From Calothrix sp. PCC 7103 (GTDB lineage Bacteria; Cyanobacteriota; Cyanobacteriia; Cyanobacteriales; Nostocaceae), in NCBI RefSeq assembly GCF_000331305.1, contig NZ_KB217478.1:488804-552803 (forward strand): a stretch of 64,000 nt of DNA. The letters run 5' to 3'. The position numbers and the translations under genes are program-made. Below are positions 27,704 to 36,454 of the stretch, piece by piece. How positions within the stretch are numbered: position 1 is the stretch's first letter; each line of letters opens with the position of its first letter. The notes under the pieces were generated by a model, which saw nothing but the letters and a program-made list of their open reading frames with translations, did no database searches and was not told the origin of the DNA.

Positions 27704-28525
27704 TTAAAGGGTATATTTGGATATTTGATATTTTAATTTTTCTAATGTTTTTTCGTCGTTGGTTTCAAGAGTGGATAATATATCATGGATGAGCGGCACT
27801 TCTAAATCTAAGCTTTCAATGATGTTACGCTGGTTGAATACTTGTTTGGGTTCTCCTTCTAATATTAATAATCCAGAATCCATGACAAATACCCAGTCTG
27901 CCCAACGATATATTAAATCGAGGTCATGCGATGCCATTAGTATTGTTGTACCATCTTGATGAATCTTTTTTAGAGTTGTTATAAGTTTACGGGAATGTAG
28001 TTTGTCTAGGTATGCGGTTGGTTCATCGAGAAGAAGTAGTTGGGGTTGTAATACCATTACGTCTGCTATGGAAACTCGTTTTTTTTGACCTAAACTCATA
28101 TGATGAACTGGTGTTTGTGCGAGTTCGATGAGGTCAAACTCTTCTAATGCTTGTTCAACTCGTGTTTTTATTTCTAATTCTGGTAAATTTAAATTACACA
28201 AACCATAAGAAATGTCTTCTTCGACGGTTGAGGCAACTAGCTGTTGTTCGGGGTCTTGGAAGATTAAACCAACTTGTTGACGCAGTTGCATTAAAGATTT
28301 ACGATTATAGTCTATTGGCTTACCTCGCCAAATAACAGAACCTTTATTAGGTTTATATAATCCGTTTGCTAGTAAGAATAAAGTCGTTTTGCCACAACCA
28401 TTTTGTCCAATTAAAGCGCACTTTTTACCTGTGGGTATTTTTAATGTTAACCCATTTAAGGCGTTTTTCTTGGCGCTTGTATATGTATAATATACCTGTT
28501 TAAATTCAATTAAATATTCATGCAT
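27704..28525 (-). CDS. cbiO: Cobalt ECF transporter ATP-binding subunit
   Basis: This is an ABC ATPase with Walker A GQNGCGKTT, Q-loop IFQDPEQQ, signature MSLGQKKRV, Walker B LLLLDEPTAYLD and the H-loop SHDLD. The ECF-type FQDPEQQLVASTV motif is specific to CbiO/EcfA proteins. 273 residues. It is the last gene of cbiMNQO and starts 2 nt after cbiQ, so the genes are translationally close. It powers Co2+ (possibly Ni2+) uptake for cobalamin. Confidence 0.94.
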   Translation of the reverse strand: MHEYLIEFKQVYYTYTSAKKNALNGLTLKIPTGKKCALIGQNGCGKTTLFLLANGLYKPNKGSVIWRGKPIDYNRKSLMQLRQQVGLIFQDPEQQLVASTVEEDISYGLCNLNLPELEIKTRVEQALEEFDLIELAQTPVHHMSLGQKKRVSIADVMVLQPQLLLLDEPTAYLDKLHSRKLITTLKKIHQDGTTILMASHDLDLIYRWADWVFVMDSGLLILEGEPKQVFNQRNIIESLDLEVPLIHDILSTLETNDEKTLEKLKYQISKYTL

Positions 28526-28527
28526 TG

Positions 28528-29325
28528 TTAAATATCTCTAATAAACATTTCTAATATAATTAGTAATGTACAGCCAAAAATAGATTCTATCAAATAACGC
28601 TTGGATGATTTATAGCGTTCTGGATACCAAACACGAAATTCTCCATTAAAACCACGCGATTCTATACTTAATGACATTTGGCGATAATTTTCAATTGTGC
28701 GTTGAAATAATTGTCCAATTAATAGTGCTAAACTTTTCATGCCAGAATTAAAAGTGCGGTATCCAAACCTTGCTTGCTGTGCTATCCATAGTTCGCTGGC
28801 TGTGTTTAGTAAAACAAAAATAAAGCGATACATTAATAATAATAGCTCTGCTAAAAGTTGAGGAAAGCCAAATTTACGTAGGGCTTGCAGCAATTCAACA
28901 AAAGGAACCGTTAACATGATAAAGTATAAACACGAAAGTGCAGCCAATGCCCGCGTTAATATTGTAAGTACTTGAATTATTCCTTGTGAACTTATATATA
29001 TATAGTATGAGCCAATTATGAAACCTGCTAACGAATCGAGTTGTATGCTGGTTAAATCAGTAGTATTAACTGCGTTGATAGCTAAAGCAGGTACACTTGT
29101 TAACCAAAATAATAAAGCAACATAAATTAATCTCAAAAAAGTTTTTATCGGAATACGTGCATATCCGACTATCCAAATACTCATCCAGATAAAAATTAGG
29201 ATTTGTACAGGGGGATGAGAAACATAAGTAATAATAAAAAGGGTAGTTGCCAATATTAATTTATGCTTAACTGGCAACCACCGCAAGTTATTAGTGTATG
29301 CCAGTGTGTCTATCTGTATTTTCAT
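28528..29325 (-). CDS. cbiQ: Cobalt ECF transporter membrane subunit
   Basis: The 265-residue EcfT-type protein has five or six hydrophobic helices, LLLMYRFIFVLLNTASELWIAQQARFG as the first coupling region and SLSIESRGFNGE as the second (Ser-Arg-Gly). It overlaps the end of cbiN by 35 nt. It differs clearly from the orphan EcfT-like protein at 6765, so the window has two T components. Confidence 0.92.
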   Translation of the reverse strand: MKIQIDTLAYTNNLRWLPVKHKLILATTLFIITYVSHPPVQILIFIWMSIWIVGYARIPIKTFLRLIYVALLFWLTSVPALAINAVNTTDLTSIQLDSLAGFIIGSYYIYISSQGIIQVLTILTRALAALSCLYFIMLTVPFVELLQALRKFGFPQLLAELLLLMYRFIFVLLNTASELWIAQQARFGYRTFNSGMKSLALLIGQLFQRTIENYRQMSLSIESRGFNGEFRVWYPERYKSSKRYLIESIFGCTLLIILEMFIRDI

Positions 29326-29608
29326 TACGCTGTTTGCTTTCGGTGCGTCCTTTATATAGACCTATTACGTAACCTATTACACCTGCGCCACCTGCTGCTT
29401 GTACTGAGAATAATAAACTTGCAACTTCTGAGCTAGGTAACTCGAATACCGGTTGAAACCAAGGTTTATACTGTGGCTGTAGTTCGGTTATCGCTTCTTT
29501 AGCTTTGTCGTCTGAACCTGCATATTCTCCTTTTATGAATAATAATGGCGCCACTGCTAGTGCAATGACTCCAAGGAATAGTAACCAGTTGTTGGTTTTG
29601 TTTGACAT
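29291..29608 (-). CDS. cbiN: Cobalt ECF transporter small subunit
   Basis: The 105 residues have the two-helix CbiN layout. An N-terminal TM (WLLFLGVIALAVAPLLFI) is followed by the conserved extracytoplasmic loop (GEYAGSDDKAKEAI, YKPWFQPVFELPSSEVASLLFSVQAAGGAGVIGYVIG) containing the second TM. CbiN helps insert the metal into CbiM. It lies between cbiM and cbiQ. Confidence 0.93.
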   Translation of the reverse strand: MSNKTNNWLLFLGVIALAVAPLLFIKGEYAGSDDKAKEAITELQPQYKPWFQPVFELPSSEVASLLFSVQAAGGAGVIGYVIGLYKGRTESKQRNENTDRHTGIH

Positions 29609-29640
29609 GATGAGTCCTTTTATGGTAATATTTATGTTTA

Positions 29641-30426
29641 TTAGAAACCAGGTTTCTTTATTAAATTCAGCATTTCTAATTCTTGGCGCCCATAGTTAGT
29701 TAACCAGTTCCAGACTAAGACGGTTAGTAAACCTTCGCTGATGGCTAATGGTATTTGTGTGATTGCGAAAATACCTGCGAACTTTAGGAATGAGGCAATG
29801 AAACCACCTGTTGCGGCAGGAAATGCTAAGGCTAATTGTATAGATGTGACTATATATGTAATTAAATCAGCTATAGTAGATGCTAAGAATATTGCTAATC
29901 TTTGTTTACCTGTTGGCACAATTAAACGATATATCCAAAAGGCAACGATTGGTCCAATTATTGCCATTGAAAATGCATTGGCTCCTAATGTCGTTAAACC
30001 ACCGTGTGCTAATAATAGTGCTTGAAATATTAATACTAGTGTCCCTAATACTGACATTGTTAGTGGGCCAAATAAAACGGCACCTAATCCTGTACCTGTT
30101 GGGTGCGAACAGCTACCCGTAACTGAGGGTATTTTTAATGCTGATAGTACAAAGGTAAAGGCGCCTGATAATGCTAAGAGTAATTTTAACTCAGGTTTTT
30201 CGTTGGTGATGCGTGTGATGCTGCGTAAACCTAATACAAAAAACGGCAAGGCAACTACAAACCAGAATATAGCCCAACCTGGAGGTAAAAACCCTTCCAT
30301 AATGTGCATTGCGTGTGCTTTTGCTTCTGAGCCAACAACTAAGTAAAAGCTTAAAAATGCCATTAAACTCAAATTGATTAGCCGCCACTTTCGTGATGAT
30401 ATTGAAATATTACTTAACATTTTCAC
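29641..30426 (-). CDS. cbiM: Cobalt ECF transporter substrate-binding subunit
   Basis: CbiM uses the N-terminal amine and His2 of its mature form to bind Co2+. Here the [15 protein letters not shown] motif follows a signal-like hydrophobic segment (residues 15-37, ending SEAKAHA), so cleavage would expose MHIMEG. Six or more TM helices follow, with [16 protein letters not shown] conserved. 261 residues. It is the first gene of the operon, with an AAAGGTG ribosome site. The last codons and stop (KKPGF) are formed by a dispersed AGAAACC-GGTTTCT palindrome. Confidence 0.93.
   Translation of the reverse strand: MKMLSNISISSRKWRLINLSLMAFLSFYLVVGSEAKAHAMHIMEGFLPPGWAIFWFVVALPFFVLGLRSITRITNEKPELKLLLALSGAFTFVLSALKIPSVTGSCSHPTGTGLGAVLFGPLTMSVLGTLVLIFQALLLAHGGLTTLGANAFSMAIIGPIVAFWIYRLIVPTGKQRLAIFLASTIADLITYIVTSIQLALAFPAATGGFIASFLKFAGIFAITQIPLAISEGLLTVLVWNWLTNYGRQELEMLNLIKKPGF
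29643..29657. repeat. AGAAACCAGGTTTCT palindrome, copy 2
   Basis: It overlaps the stop and last five codons of cbiM. It is the same family as 20136-20150 with the centre CCAGG. Confidence 0.75.
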
Positions 30427-30770
30427 ACCTTTGTTGAATAAAAGAAATTATGACGTTGCCAAAAATCCTCAAAAAGTATAGCCAAAGAATATATGATATA
30501 TCCCCTTTTCAAGATATGCCACTTAAAATAAATTATCATTATCGATTTTAGTGTCTGAAGAAGCAAATAATTTTTGAGTGCAAATTTAGTGATTATAACG
30601 TGCATGGTCACATCTGACCATATAAATTATAAAGATAAAAATTTGAGAAATTAAGAAACATTTAGGCGCCAATTTTAGTCAAGGACGGGTATTCTGTTAA
30701 TTAATAACTTGACCATGACATAGGTTATCGAATAACCTAGGCGGTCAGGCTTGTTTTTTTAAAGAAGGTT
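30427..30770. other. 344-nt divergent region between cbiMNQO and the exported Cys protein
   Basis: No gene seen and no recognisable cobalamin riboswitch box. Near the plus-strand gene are an A/T-rich stretch, one GGCGCC and the palindrome at 30721-30739. Promoters for both directions should lie here. Confidence 0.5.
30721..30739 (+). promoter_or_regulatory. TAGGTTAT-CGA-ATAACCTA palindrome before the exported Cys protein
   Basis: Perfect 8-bp arms around 3 nt, flanked by TGACC and GGTCA that could extend the stem across an internal loop. It is followed by GCTTG and seven T, then AAAGAAGG and the ATG. It can be read as an operator or as a terminator/attenuator hairpin in the 5' leader; sequence alone does not decide. 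Confidence 0.5.
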
Positions 30771-31154
30771 ATGAACAAGAAATTCATTCTCATTTTGCTT
30801 TCAAGTTCTACAGTGTTTACCTCATTAATGTCAACACTATCGTTAATTAATCCTGCACACGCGGTAGAAAAGCGTCTAGAGCAGAAATTAATTCATACAC
30901 GCGACAATAAAACATGTATCACCAATCCTCACGGACATCATAATTTTATTTGTATTCGTGATTCTGAGAGAGATCCAGGCGCCAAACCTGTTGTATCGCA
31001 AACTGTTGTGAATGGGGCAACAAATACAAATGTTGCAATGCTAGATTTTACAGAAGAAGAGAGCGATGCTGCGATTAAGCTATTTGGGTGTGACTGTCCT
31101 TATTGCCTCAATTCTTTACGTCAGTTAACAGGTACAGGTAACTTGGTATATTAA
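30771..31154 (+). CDS. Exported cysteine-containing protein, unknown
   Basis: I do not recognise this 127-residue protein. A clear signal peptide (MNKKFILILLSSSTVFTSL...INPAHAVEK) predicts cleavage after AHA near residue 31. The mature part has two isolated Cys (KTCITNPHGHHNFICIRD) beside a HGHH cluster, and a CDCPYC motif near the end. His and paired Cys outside the membrane suggest metal binding or a disulfide. It is divergent from the cobalt transporter, so a link to metal supply is possible but unproven. AAAGAAGG precedes the ATG. Confidence 0.7.
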   Translation: MNKKFILILLSSSTVFTSLMSTLSLINPAHAVEKRLEQKLIHTRDNKTCITNPHGHHNFICIRDSERDPGAKPVVSQTVVNGATNTNVAMLDFTEEESDAAIKLFGCDCPYCLNSLRQLTGTGNLVY

Positions 31155-31209
31155 AACGAATATCGGTTGGGTGCGTGTGTATACTGCGAACGGGTAAAAA
31201 CTAAACTTT

Positions 31210-31275
31210 GTCATGCTGAACGGAGCGCAGCGGAGTGAAGCATCTTGAAGATTCTTCGCTACGCTCAGAATGACA
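31210..31275. repeat. GTCATGCTGA...TCAGAATGACA dispersed inverted repeat
   Basis: The outer arms GTCATGCTGA and TCAGAATGACA pair with few mismatches, and inside GAAGCATCTTGAAGATTCTTCGC forms the tip. This type of repeat is frequent in many bacterial genomes. Confidence 0.75.
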
Positions 31276-31508
31276 TTTCTTACCCGTTTTGAGTATAACG
31301 CACTATCTTTAAAGTAGGCGCCTATTGGACTGTGTTTTATAAATACTGAACTGCGATTTGTTCGCATTAACGAGCAGCATATTGGACGCATTCTACAGGA
31401 GGTTTTGCCAGAAATGGCTCCACATAAGAAATTATGGGAACCCCCCCGTCCAATGCCAAAACTATGTGCTGTAATTGATGCACTAAAAATAATTGTAAGT
31501 TGCTGTAT

Positions 31509-31537
31509 GTTGGGTTACGCTCTTAGCTTCACCCAAC
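31509..31537. repeat. GTTGGGTT hairpin repeat, copy 3
   Basis: GTTGGG...CCCAAC arms followed by CTACG. It lies at the 3' end of the FKBP gene on the opposite strand and may serve as its terminator hairpin. Confidence 0.65.
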
Positions 31538-31554
31538 CTACGATATTACGAAAT

Positions 31555-31986
31555 TTAGGCGCCGATATCAACTAGTTGAATATCAAAGACCAAATCTTCG
31601 CCAGCGAGAGGATGATTTGCGTCTAGAGTGATGGTAGAGTCTGATATTTCGGTGATGACAACGGGTATAACTTGACCTGTGGGTTGCTGGAGTTGTAACT
31701 GTTGACCAATTTCTGGTTCTAGTTCGGGTGGCATTTGTTCACGGTCTACCTCAATAACCATGTCAGCACGATATGTACCATATGCTTGGTCTACGGGGAT
31801 ATGAGTAGTTTTTGAGTCACCAGCGTTCATTCCTACAACTGCATCCTCAAATCCAGGTATTAACTGTCCTGTACCAATTGTAAACTCTAAAGGGTCGCCC
31901 CCTGACGAAGAGTCAAAAACTGTGCCATCAGTCAATTTACCTGTGTAGTGTACCGTTACTATGTCACCTACTTTTGCTTGTCCCAT
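31555..31986 (-). CDS. FKBP-type peptidyl-prolyl isomerase, SlyD-like
   Basis: It accelerates cis-trans isomerisation of prolyl bonds. The FKBP core (VTVHYTGKLTDGTVFDSS, PLEFTIGTGQLIPGFEDAVVGMNAGD) is followed by the insert-in-flap arrangement (AYGTYRADMVIEVDREQMP...) and a final strand FDIQLVDIGA, as in SlyD. The His-rich metal tail of E. coli SlyD is absent. 143 residues, no signal peptide, so cytoplasmic. Confidence 0.92.
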   Translation of the reverse strand: MGQAKVGDIVTVHYTGKLTDGTVFDSSSGGDPLEFTIGTGQLIPGFEDAVVGMNAGDSKTTHIPVDQAYGTYRADMVIEVDREQMPPELEPEIGQQLQLQQPTGQVIPVVITEISDSTITLDANHPLAGEDLVFDIQLVDIGA

Positions 31987-32485
31987 TGATGTTTCTCCAA
32001 AACTTTTGTGATCATGTCAACCTTGAGGTACAGGCTTGCATACCATCTGACCAACTTTAGGAAGCTATTGACATCCCTCTTTAGTCGGGTATTGGCTCCT
32101 ACTGTACTCAAGTGATTTAAAGGTGTAATTTAATACTTTTTTGAGTAAATTAAATTAACTCTCGAACCACATTACCCTAGAAATATAGAAGGGTTTGCAG
32201 ACTCAATAAAAATTTAAGACATTAAATTCAGACTATCAATATCAATAAATTCATCTATAGCTATCTGGTAGTGCAATAATTGATGAATTTATGTGCTTGA
32301 GCTAGCTAATTGCTGTATCTGTAATAATTGCTTGAATTTGTTCTGGAGTCAAATGTTTAATTGATGGCTATCAGTGTTGAATAGGTGTGCTGGGATAGAT
32401 GCTGATAACGGTTAGACATAGGGTTGAAAGTCACTAAGCATAAGTTACTAACAACCACTATTTTTAGATAATTTTACTTATGCAC
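31987..32485. other. 499-nt intergenic region, no gene seen
   Basis: It contains an 11-bp perfect inverted repeat (ATAAATTCATC at 32245-32255 and GATGAATTTAT at 32282-32292). A short minus-strand open frame ending at 32302 reads HLTPEQIQAIITDTAIS, too short to call. Otherwise nothing recognised. Confidence 0.45.
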
Positions 32486-33007
32486 TTACAAAAAAGAGGC
32501 GCCTTCTTCAAGTTCAGCTGCTCTTATTGCGCGCGAGCATACCCAGTCAGATGAAACAACGGCTGGCCATCCTTTGCGTACTGCTTCGGGACATATTGTG
32601 TAAATGGTTAGTTGACAGTCAATTAGTTCTAACCCGGATTTTTCAACTTGTTTTGTTGCTTGTTTTAGAATTGAACTATTTTCAAATTCAATTGTCATGT
32701 TGCACTGGGCACACACCATATGATGATGATGATTGGGTGATGATGTGTTAAGTTCGTAGTGTTTGTGTACTTCTGCTAACTCTAGTTCCCGCAATATCCC
32801 CATCCGTGTCATGAGCTTTAAGGTACGGTAAATAGTAGACAGACTAATTCCTTCTTGACGTTTTTCTAGCAGATCGAATAATTCCTCTGCGCTTATGTGC
32901 TTTCCTTGTGGCAGATTTTGAAACACCTCTAATATTACTTCCCTTTGGGGTGTCAATCGCCACCCTTTGGAGTTTAGTTCGGCTTTGAGAGAATTTGCTG
33001 TATACAT
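32486..33007 (-). CDS. Fur-family transcriptional regulator, FurA-like
   Basis: Fur proteins repress iron and redox genes with Fe2+ as co-repressor. The N-terminal winged helix (SLKAELNSKGWRLTPQREVIL, ISLSTIYRTLKLMTRMGILREL) and the HHHHMVCAQC metal site match cyanobacterial FurA well. The end, CPEAVRKGWPAVVSSDWVCSRAI, replaces a simple second CxxC by widely spaced Cys. 173 residues is longer than many Fur proteins. FurA is the most likely assignment; a Zur or PerR role is less likely from the DNA-binding helix. No clear Fur box found by eye upstream. Confidence 0.85.
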   Translation of the reverse strand: MYTANSLKAELNSKGWRLTPQREVILEVFQNLPQGKHISAEELFDLLEKRQEGISLSTIYRTLKLMTRMGILRELELAEVHKHYELNTSSPNHHHHMVCAQCNMTIEFENSSILKQATKQVEKSGLELIDCQLTIYTICPEAVRKGWPAVVSSDWVCSRAIRAAELEEGASFL

Positions 33008-33247
33008 AAATTACAACTCATGAGCAGGGTACATAAATTAATCATACGATACATAGGCACCGAGTTGCAATAAACATTGGCTTATTGCGAAATACAAACC
33101 GGATTACTTGAAGAAATCCGGTTTTTGTTAAATATAATTCTTGACAATACAGATATTGTTAAATACGATGGTTTCTCGATTGCATTTTTTAATGACACGC
33201 TTTTTTCATTGCGTGTTACATCTCTGTGTTCCTCACAAAATATACAC

Positions 33248-34282
33248 ATGAAATCTAATTTTTTATTACTTACTTGTTTAAGTATTATCCTGTTTCCATT
33301 GACAGCAAAAGCGGAACAAACAACAAAGGTTAACGAGCTAGCTAGTTCATTCAGTACAAATACAATACCATTGCCAGGACTTCGATTCATTCCCCCTAAA
33401 GAGCGAAATAACTCTGTTCCTATCCCAGTTCCAGAAGTAAATACAAGTAGTTATAAATTTGCTGGTGTTATTAGTTTAAGACAAGAAATGTCATTGTTAG
33501 AAACTCAAATCAAAACATTGATGAATCGCTACAAGTCGCTGACACCAGGACTCTTCTTCTTAGATTTAGAAACAGGTGATTACTTAAATATTAATGGAGA
33601 AAAAATATTTCCTGCTGCCAGTACAATCAAATATCCAGTTTTGATTGCATTATTTGAAGAAGTTGATGCGGGTAGAATTCGGCTGGATGAAACAATGGTG
33701 ATGCAACGCAGACATTTAGCGGGTGGTTCGGGGAATATGCGCTTTCGTCCGAGTGGAACTAAATTCAGTTTGTTAGAGACCGCAACTCGAATGATGACTA
33801 TTAGCGATAATACTGCAACTAATATGGTCATCGAACGTTTAGGAGGTATTGCAAAATTAAATCAACGTTTTCGCAAGTGGGGACTTGAGCAGACTGCAAT
33901 GCGAAATATGTTAGGAGACTTTGGGGGAACGAATAGAACGAGTGCGAAAGACTTGGTACGTTTATCAGCTTTAGTGACAAACAGCAATTTACTTAGTGAT
34001 GCGAGTCGTACTCAAGTTTTAAATATAATGTATCAATGCAAAAACCGTAGATTATTACCTTCTGGTTTGGGGAAAGGCGCCAATATTGCTCACAAAACTG
34101 GTACTTTAAGATTTGTCCTAGGAGATGCAGGTATTATCCAAACACCTTCAGGTAGAAAATATTTGGCTGGTATTTTAGTGAGAAGACCTCATCATAGTCC
34201 GCAAGCTAGAGATTTTATTCGTCAAGTTTCTCAATTGGTGTATAACTATCTCGACCAACCAACCATCACACGTTTGCCGTAA
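33248..34282 (+). CDS. Exported class A beta-lactamase-fold serine hydrolase
   Basis: The start at ATG 33248 gives a clean signal peptide (MKSNFLLLTCLSIILFPLTAKA); the frame reaches 57 codons further upstream but that part looks non-coding. Active-site motifs are SxxK (STIK in PAASTIKYP), SDN (TISDNTATN) and KTG (AHKTGTLRF). The usual Glu166 omega-loop motif is not obvious (NRTSAKDLVRLS), so it may be a carboxypeptidase-like or weak lactamase. 344 residues including a Pro-rich linker before the domain. No regulator of the AmpR type is adjacent. Confidence 0.88.
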   Translation: MKSNFLLLTCLSIILFPLTAKAEQTTKVNELASSFSTNTIPLPGLRFIPPKERNNSVPIPVPEVNTSSYKFAGVISLRQEMSLLETQIKTLMNRYKSLTPGLFFLDLETGDYLNINGEKIFPAASTIKYPVLIALFEEVDAGRIRLDETMVMQRRHLAGGSGNMRFRPSGTKFSLLETATRMMTISDNTATNMVIERLGGIAKLNQRFRKWGLEQTAMRNMLGDFGGTNRTSAKDLVRLSALVTNSNLLSDASRTQVLNIMYQCKNRRLLPSGLGKGANIAHKTGTLRFVLGDAGIIQTPSGRKYLAGILVRRPHHSPQARDFIRQVSQLVYNYLDQPTITRLP

Positions 34283-34825
34283 TTATGGTCAGTCAACCCC
34301 TACTTCACAATAACCTTTTTCCGTCAAGTCTCTATACCCTAATAGAAGTACTCCTTTAGATAGAGATACATATACACAGAGATATTCCTTTGGAGCGAAG
34401 ATATGCTTGCCAATTATGCGTAGTCTAGTAATTGTCAATTCACGCTATAGCCACTTCACGCATAGTTATGAGTTATGAATGTCATGACTCATAGCTGTTT
34501 TTTTTGTTTATAAGAGTATTCTTAATATTTTTATTTTATTTTAGACTAAGTTTTGTAAAATTTGACTTTTTTTTAGATATTATATTTCGGGCAGTAAAAA
34601 ATTAGTATATCTCTCTTTAGAGCGAAGCTTTGAAATTATTTGGTAGATAGCATAATAAGTATCAAAAATCGTCAACTAGCTCCTTGATATTTATGGGCTA
34701 TAAGTAAGGATAATTAATATATATTATATTGGTTATTTAGGCTTTTAGCTCATATATTTCTTCTTGAAGTGAGTTGTATAGGTAGATTTGTAATGCACTA
34801 AAAATATATATCCTCAACCAAAATT
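34283..34825. other. 543-nt intergenic region with a terminator
   Basis: After the hydrolase gene comes a terminator hairpin at 34465-34504, then A/T-rich DNA running to the DUF2267 gene. The promoter for the plus-strand stress run should be in the last 200 nt; none defined. Confidence 0.5.
34465..34504 (+). terminator. Rho-independent terminator
   Basis: GTTATGAGTTATGA and TCATGACTCATAGC pair over 14 positions with two G-T type pairs around a 3-nt loop, followed by TGTTTTTTTTG. It lies 180 nt after the hydrolase stop. Confidence 0.75.
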
Positions 34826-35224
34826 ATGAAGTACGACGAGTTTATTAAAAAAGTACAGGATGCAGCTGGGTTAAATTCCGGTGAGGAAGCGATAAATGCT
34901 ACTCGTGCAACATTGGAAACTATTCGCGAACGTATTGTTGGTGATGAGGCAAAAGATTTAGCTTCCCAACTACCTAAAGAGTTAGGTGAGTTTTTACATG
35001 GACGCGAAGGTCAAAATGGAAATTATTTCAAGTGCAATGAATTTATCCGAATGGTAAGCGAAAAAGAAGGTGTTTCTACGGAAGTCGCTATCAGTCACGC
35101 TCGTGCGGTATTTAGTGTTGTAGAAAGTGCAGTATCGGCAGGTGAGTTTGAAGATGTGCGTTTGAATTTTTCTGATGATTACAGTGAAATATTACCTGCT
35201 GTAAAAAATGAAGTTAAAGCATAG
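34826..35224 (+). CDS. DUF2267 protein
   Basis: The 132 residues have the DUF2267 layout: MKYDEFIKKVQDAAGL, then ATRATLETIRERIVGDEAKDLASQLPKELGEFLHG, and a second helical unit (FIRMVSEKEGVSTEVAISHARAVFSVV). It is small, all-helical and cytoplasmic. Relatives cluster with stress genes; function unknown. It is the first gene of a plus-strand run, 31 nt before the DJ-1 gene. Confidence 0.88.
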   Translation: MKYDEFIKKVQDAAGLNSGEEAINATRATLETIRERIVGDEAKDLASQLPKELGEFLHGREGQNGNYFKCNEFIRMVSEKEGVSTEVAISHARAVFSVVESAVSAGEFEDVRLNFSDDYSEILPAVKNEVKA

Positions 35225-35255
35225 TTGATATTGTATAACAACAATTGGAGACAAT

Positions 35256-36347
35256 ATGTCAAGTAATGGTCATCACAAGAAGAAAGTAGCTATTCTCATT
35301 GAAGCAGATGTCGAAGATGCAGAGTTTGAGGTACCTTATAATGCTTTAAAGCAAGCAGGAATGGATGTAGTTGTCCTTGGTTCTCGAATGAGCGAGACTT
35401 ATAAGGGTAAGCGTGGCAAAGTTTCTGTGAAACCAGATGCTACGACAAGCGAAGCTATTGCTGCTGAATTCGATGCCGTTGTGATACCTGGTGGTATGGC
35501 GCCTGATAAAATGCGCTGTAACCGTAATACAGTAAGATTTGTGCAGGAAGCGATGGCACAAAACAAAATAGTCGCTGCTGTTTGTCACGGGCCACAGTTA
35601 TTGATAGAAGGTGACTTGCTCAAGGGTAAGAAAGCCACTGGATATATGGCTATCCGGAAGGATATGATTAACGCAGGCGCCAATTATCTTGATGAAGCAT
35701 TAGTAGTTGATGGTAATTTAATTACATCACGTCAACCTGGCGATTTAGCTGTATTTAGCACAGCAATTTTGAGTCGCTTAGGCTACGGTGGAAAAGATGT
35801 AGCTTTACCTTCGGAACGTGACAAAGATGCGGAATGGTGGAAGTTAGCTGATGCTTGGGGTGGTTCAACCAAGGGTGAAATAGTTAAAGCACTCAATACA
35901 GCTTTAGCAGGTGAAAAATATTCCCTCGAAGCACTCGAACAATATTCGCAAAAAGAATCTGATTCTCAAATCAAATCACTCTTTAGAGAGATGATTCAAA
36001 ACAAAGGGCGCCATATTCAATATTTAGAAGCGCGATTAAATCAACTTGGCGAAAAACCTTCGTTGAATGCGAATATTGCTAACCAGTATGCAAAAGTGAA
36101 AACTGCGCTAACTGGTAGTGATGATATATTCCAGCTACGTTCAGCATTAGGTGACGTACAAACTGGTATTGGCGACCTTAGCAATTTAATGCCTTCTACT
36201 ACTGACCCAATATCAACTGCTATTTTTGCAGAAATTGTCAAAGACTTAATAATGTCCGAGCAGCGTTTAGTTGAACTGTATCGTACCAAAGTTGGCGCCG
36301 ATATGAAAGCAGCTAATCCAACAACTGGCGCCGCTGTTACTATGTAG
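35256..36347 (+). CDS. DJ-1/PfpI-family protein fused to a ferritin-like helical domain
   Basis: Residues 1-185 are a DJ-1/PfpI domain with nucleophile Cys in AAVCHGPQLL, the partner Glu in EADVEDAEFEVP and GGMAPDKMR. Relatives act as deglycases, proteases or chaperones under carbonyl or oxidative stress. Residues about 205-345 form a helical region (SLEALEQYSQKESDSQIKSLFREM, GRHIQYLEARLNQLG, FAEIVKDLIMSEQRLVEL) typical of the ferritin-like/DUF2383-type bundles. The fusion is longer than simple PfpI proteins (about 180 residues). TTGGAGAC precedes the ATG. Confidence 0.87.
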   Translation: MSSNGHHKKKVAILIEADVEDAEFEVPYNALKQAGMDVVVLGSRMSETYKGKRGKVSVKPDATTSEAIAAEFDAVVIPGGMAPDKMRCNRNTVRFVQEAMAQNKIVAAVCHGPQLLIEGDLLKGKKATGYMAIRKDMINAGANYLDEALVVDGNLITSRQPGDLAVFSTAILSRLGYGGKDVALPSERDKDAEWWKLADAWGGSTKGEIVKALNTALAGEKYSLEALEQYSQKESDSQIKSLFREMIQNKGRHIQYLEARLNQLGEKPSLNANIANQYAKVKTALTGSDDIFQLRSALGDVQTGIGDLSNLMPSTTDPISTAIFAEIVKDLIMSEQRLVELYRTKVGADMKAANPTTGAAVTM

Positions 36348-36348
36348 A

Positions 36349-36423
36349 CCTCTATCTCTATGAACTCTGCGTCTCCGTGGTAAGAAAAATAATTTACCAT
36401 AGAGACACGGAGAATACAGAGAG
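36349..36423. repeat. ACCACAGAG-type inverted repeat, copy 2
   Basis: TCTGCGTCTCCGTGGTAAG and TTACCATAGAGACACGGAGA are imperfect arms around AAAAATAA. It sits between the DJ-1 and SRPBCC genes. Confidence 0.75.
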
Positions 36424-36454
36424 AAATTATTATTAATATGTATGGAGTAAAAAA

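Larger units (their letters stand above)
31155..31554. other. 400-nt intergenic region with two dispersed repeats
   Basis: It holds a TCATGCTGA...TCAGAATGACA inverted repeat (31210-31275) and a GTTGGGTT hairpin (31509-31537). Between them an open frame (31318-31575, no start before codon 33) reads NEQHIGRILQEVLPEMAPHK and onward. I cannot place it, and its end is made of the hairpin repeat, so I list it only as a possible remnant. Confidence 0.45.

Noticed and set aside
30427..30770. Cobalamin riboswitch upstream of cbiM
   Set aside because: I looked for a B12-box-like conserved core and the surrounding stems and did not find them. The only clear structure is the palindrome near the opposite gene.
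31125..31391. 88-residue minus-strand open frame
   Set aside because: It spans the TCATGCTGA dispersed repeat and has no ribosome site or recognisable motif.
33077..33247. 57-residue N-terminal extension of the beta-lactamase-fold gene
   Set aside because: The internal ATG at 33248 begins a textbook signal peptide. The upstream part has a random composition.
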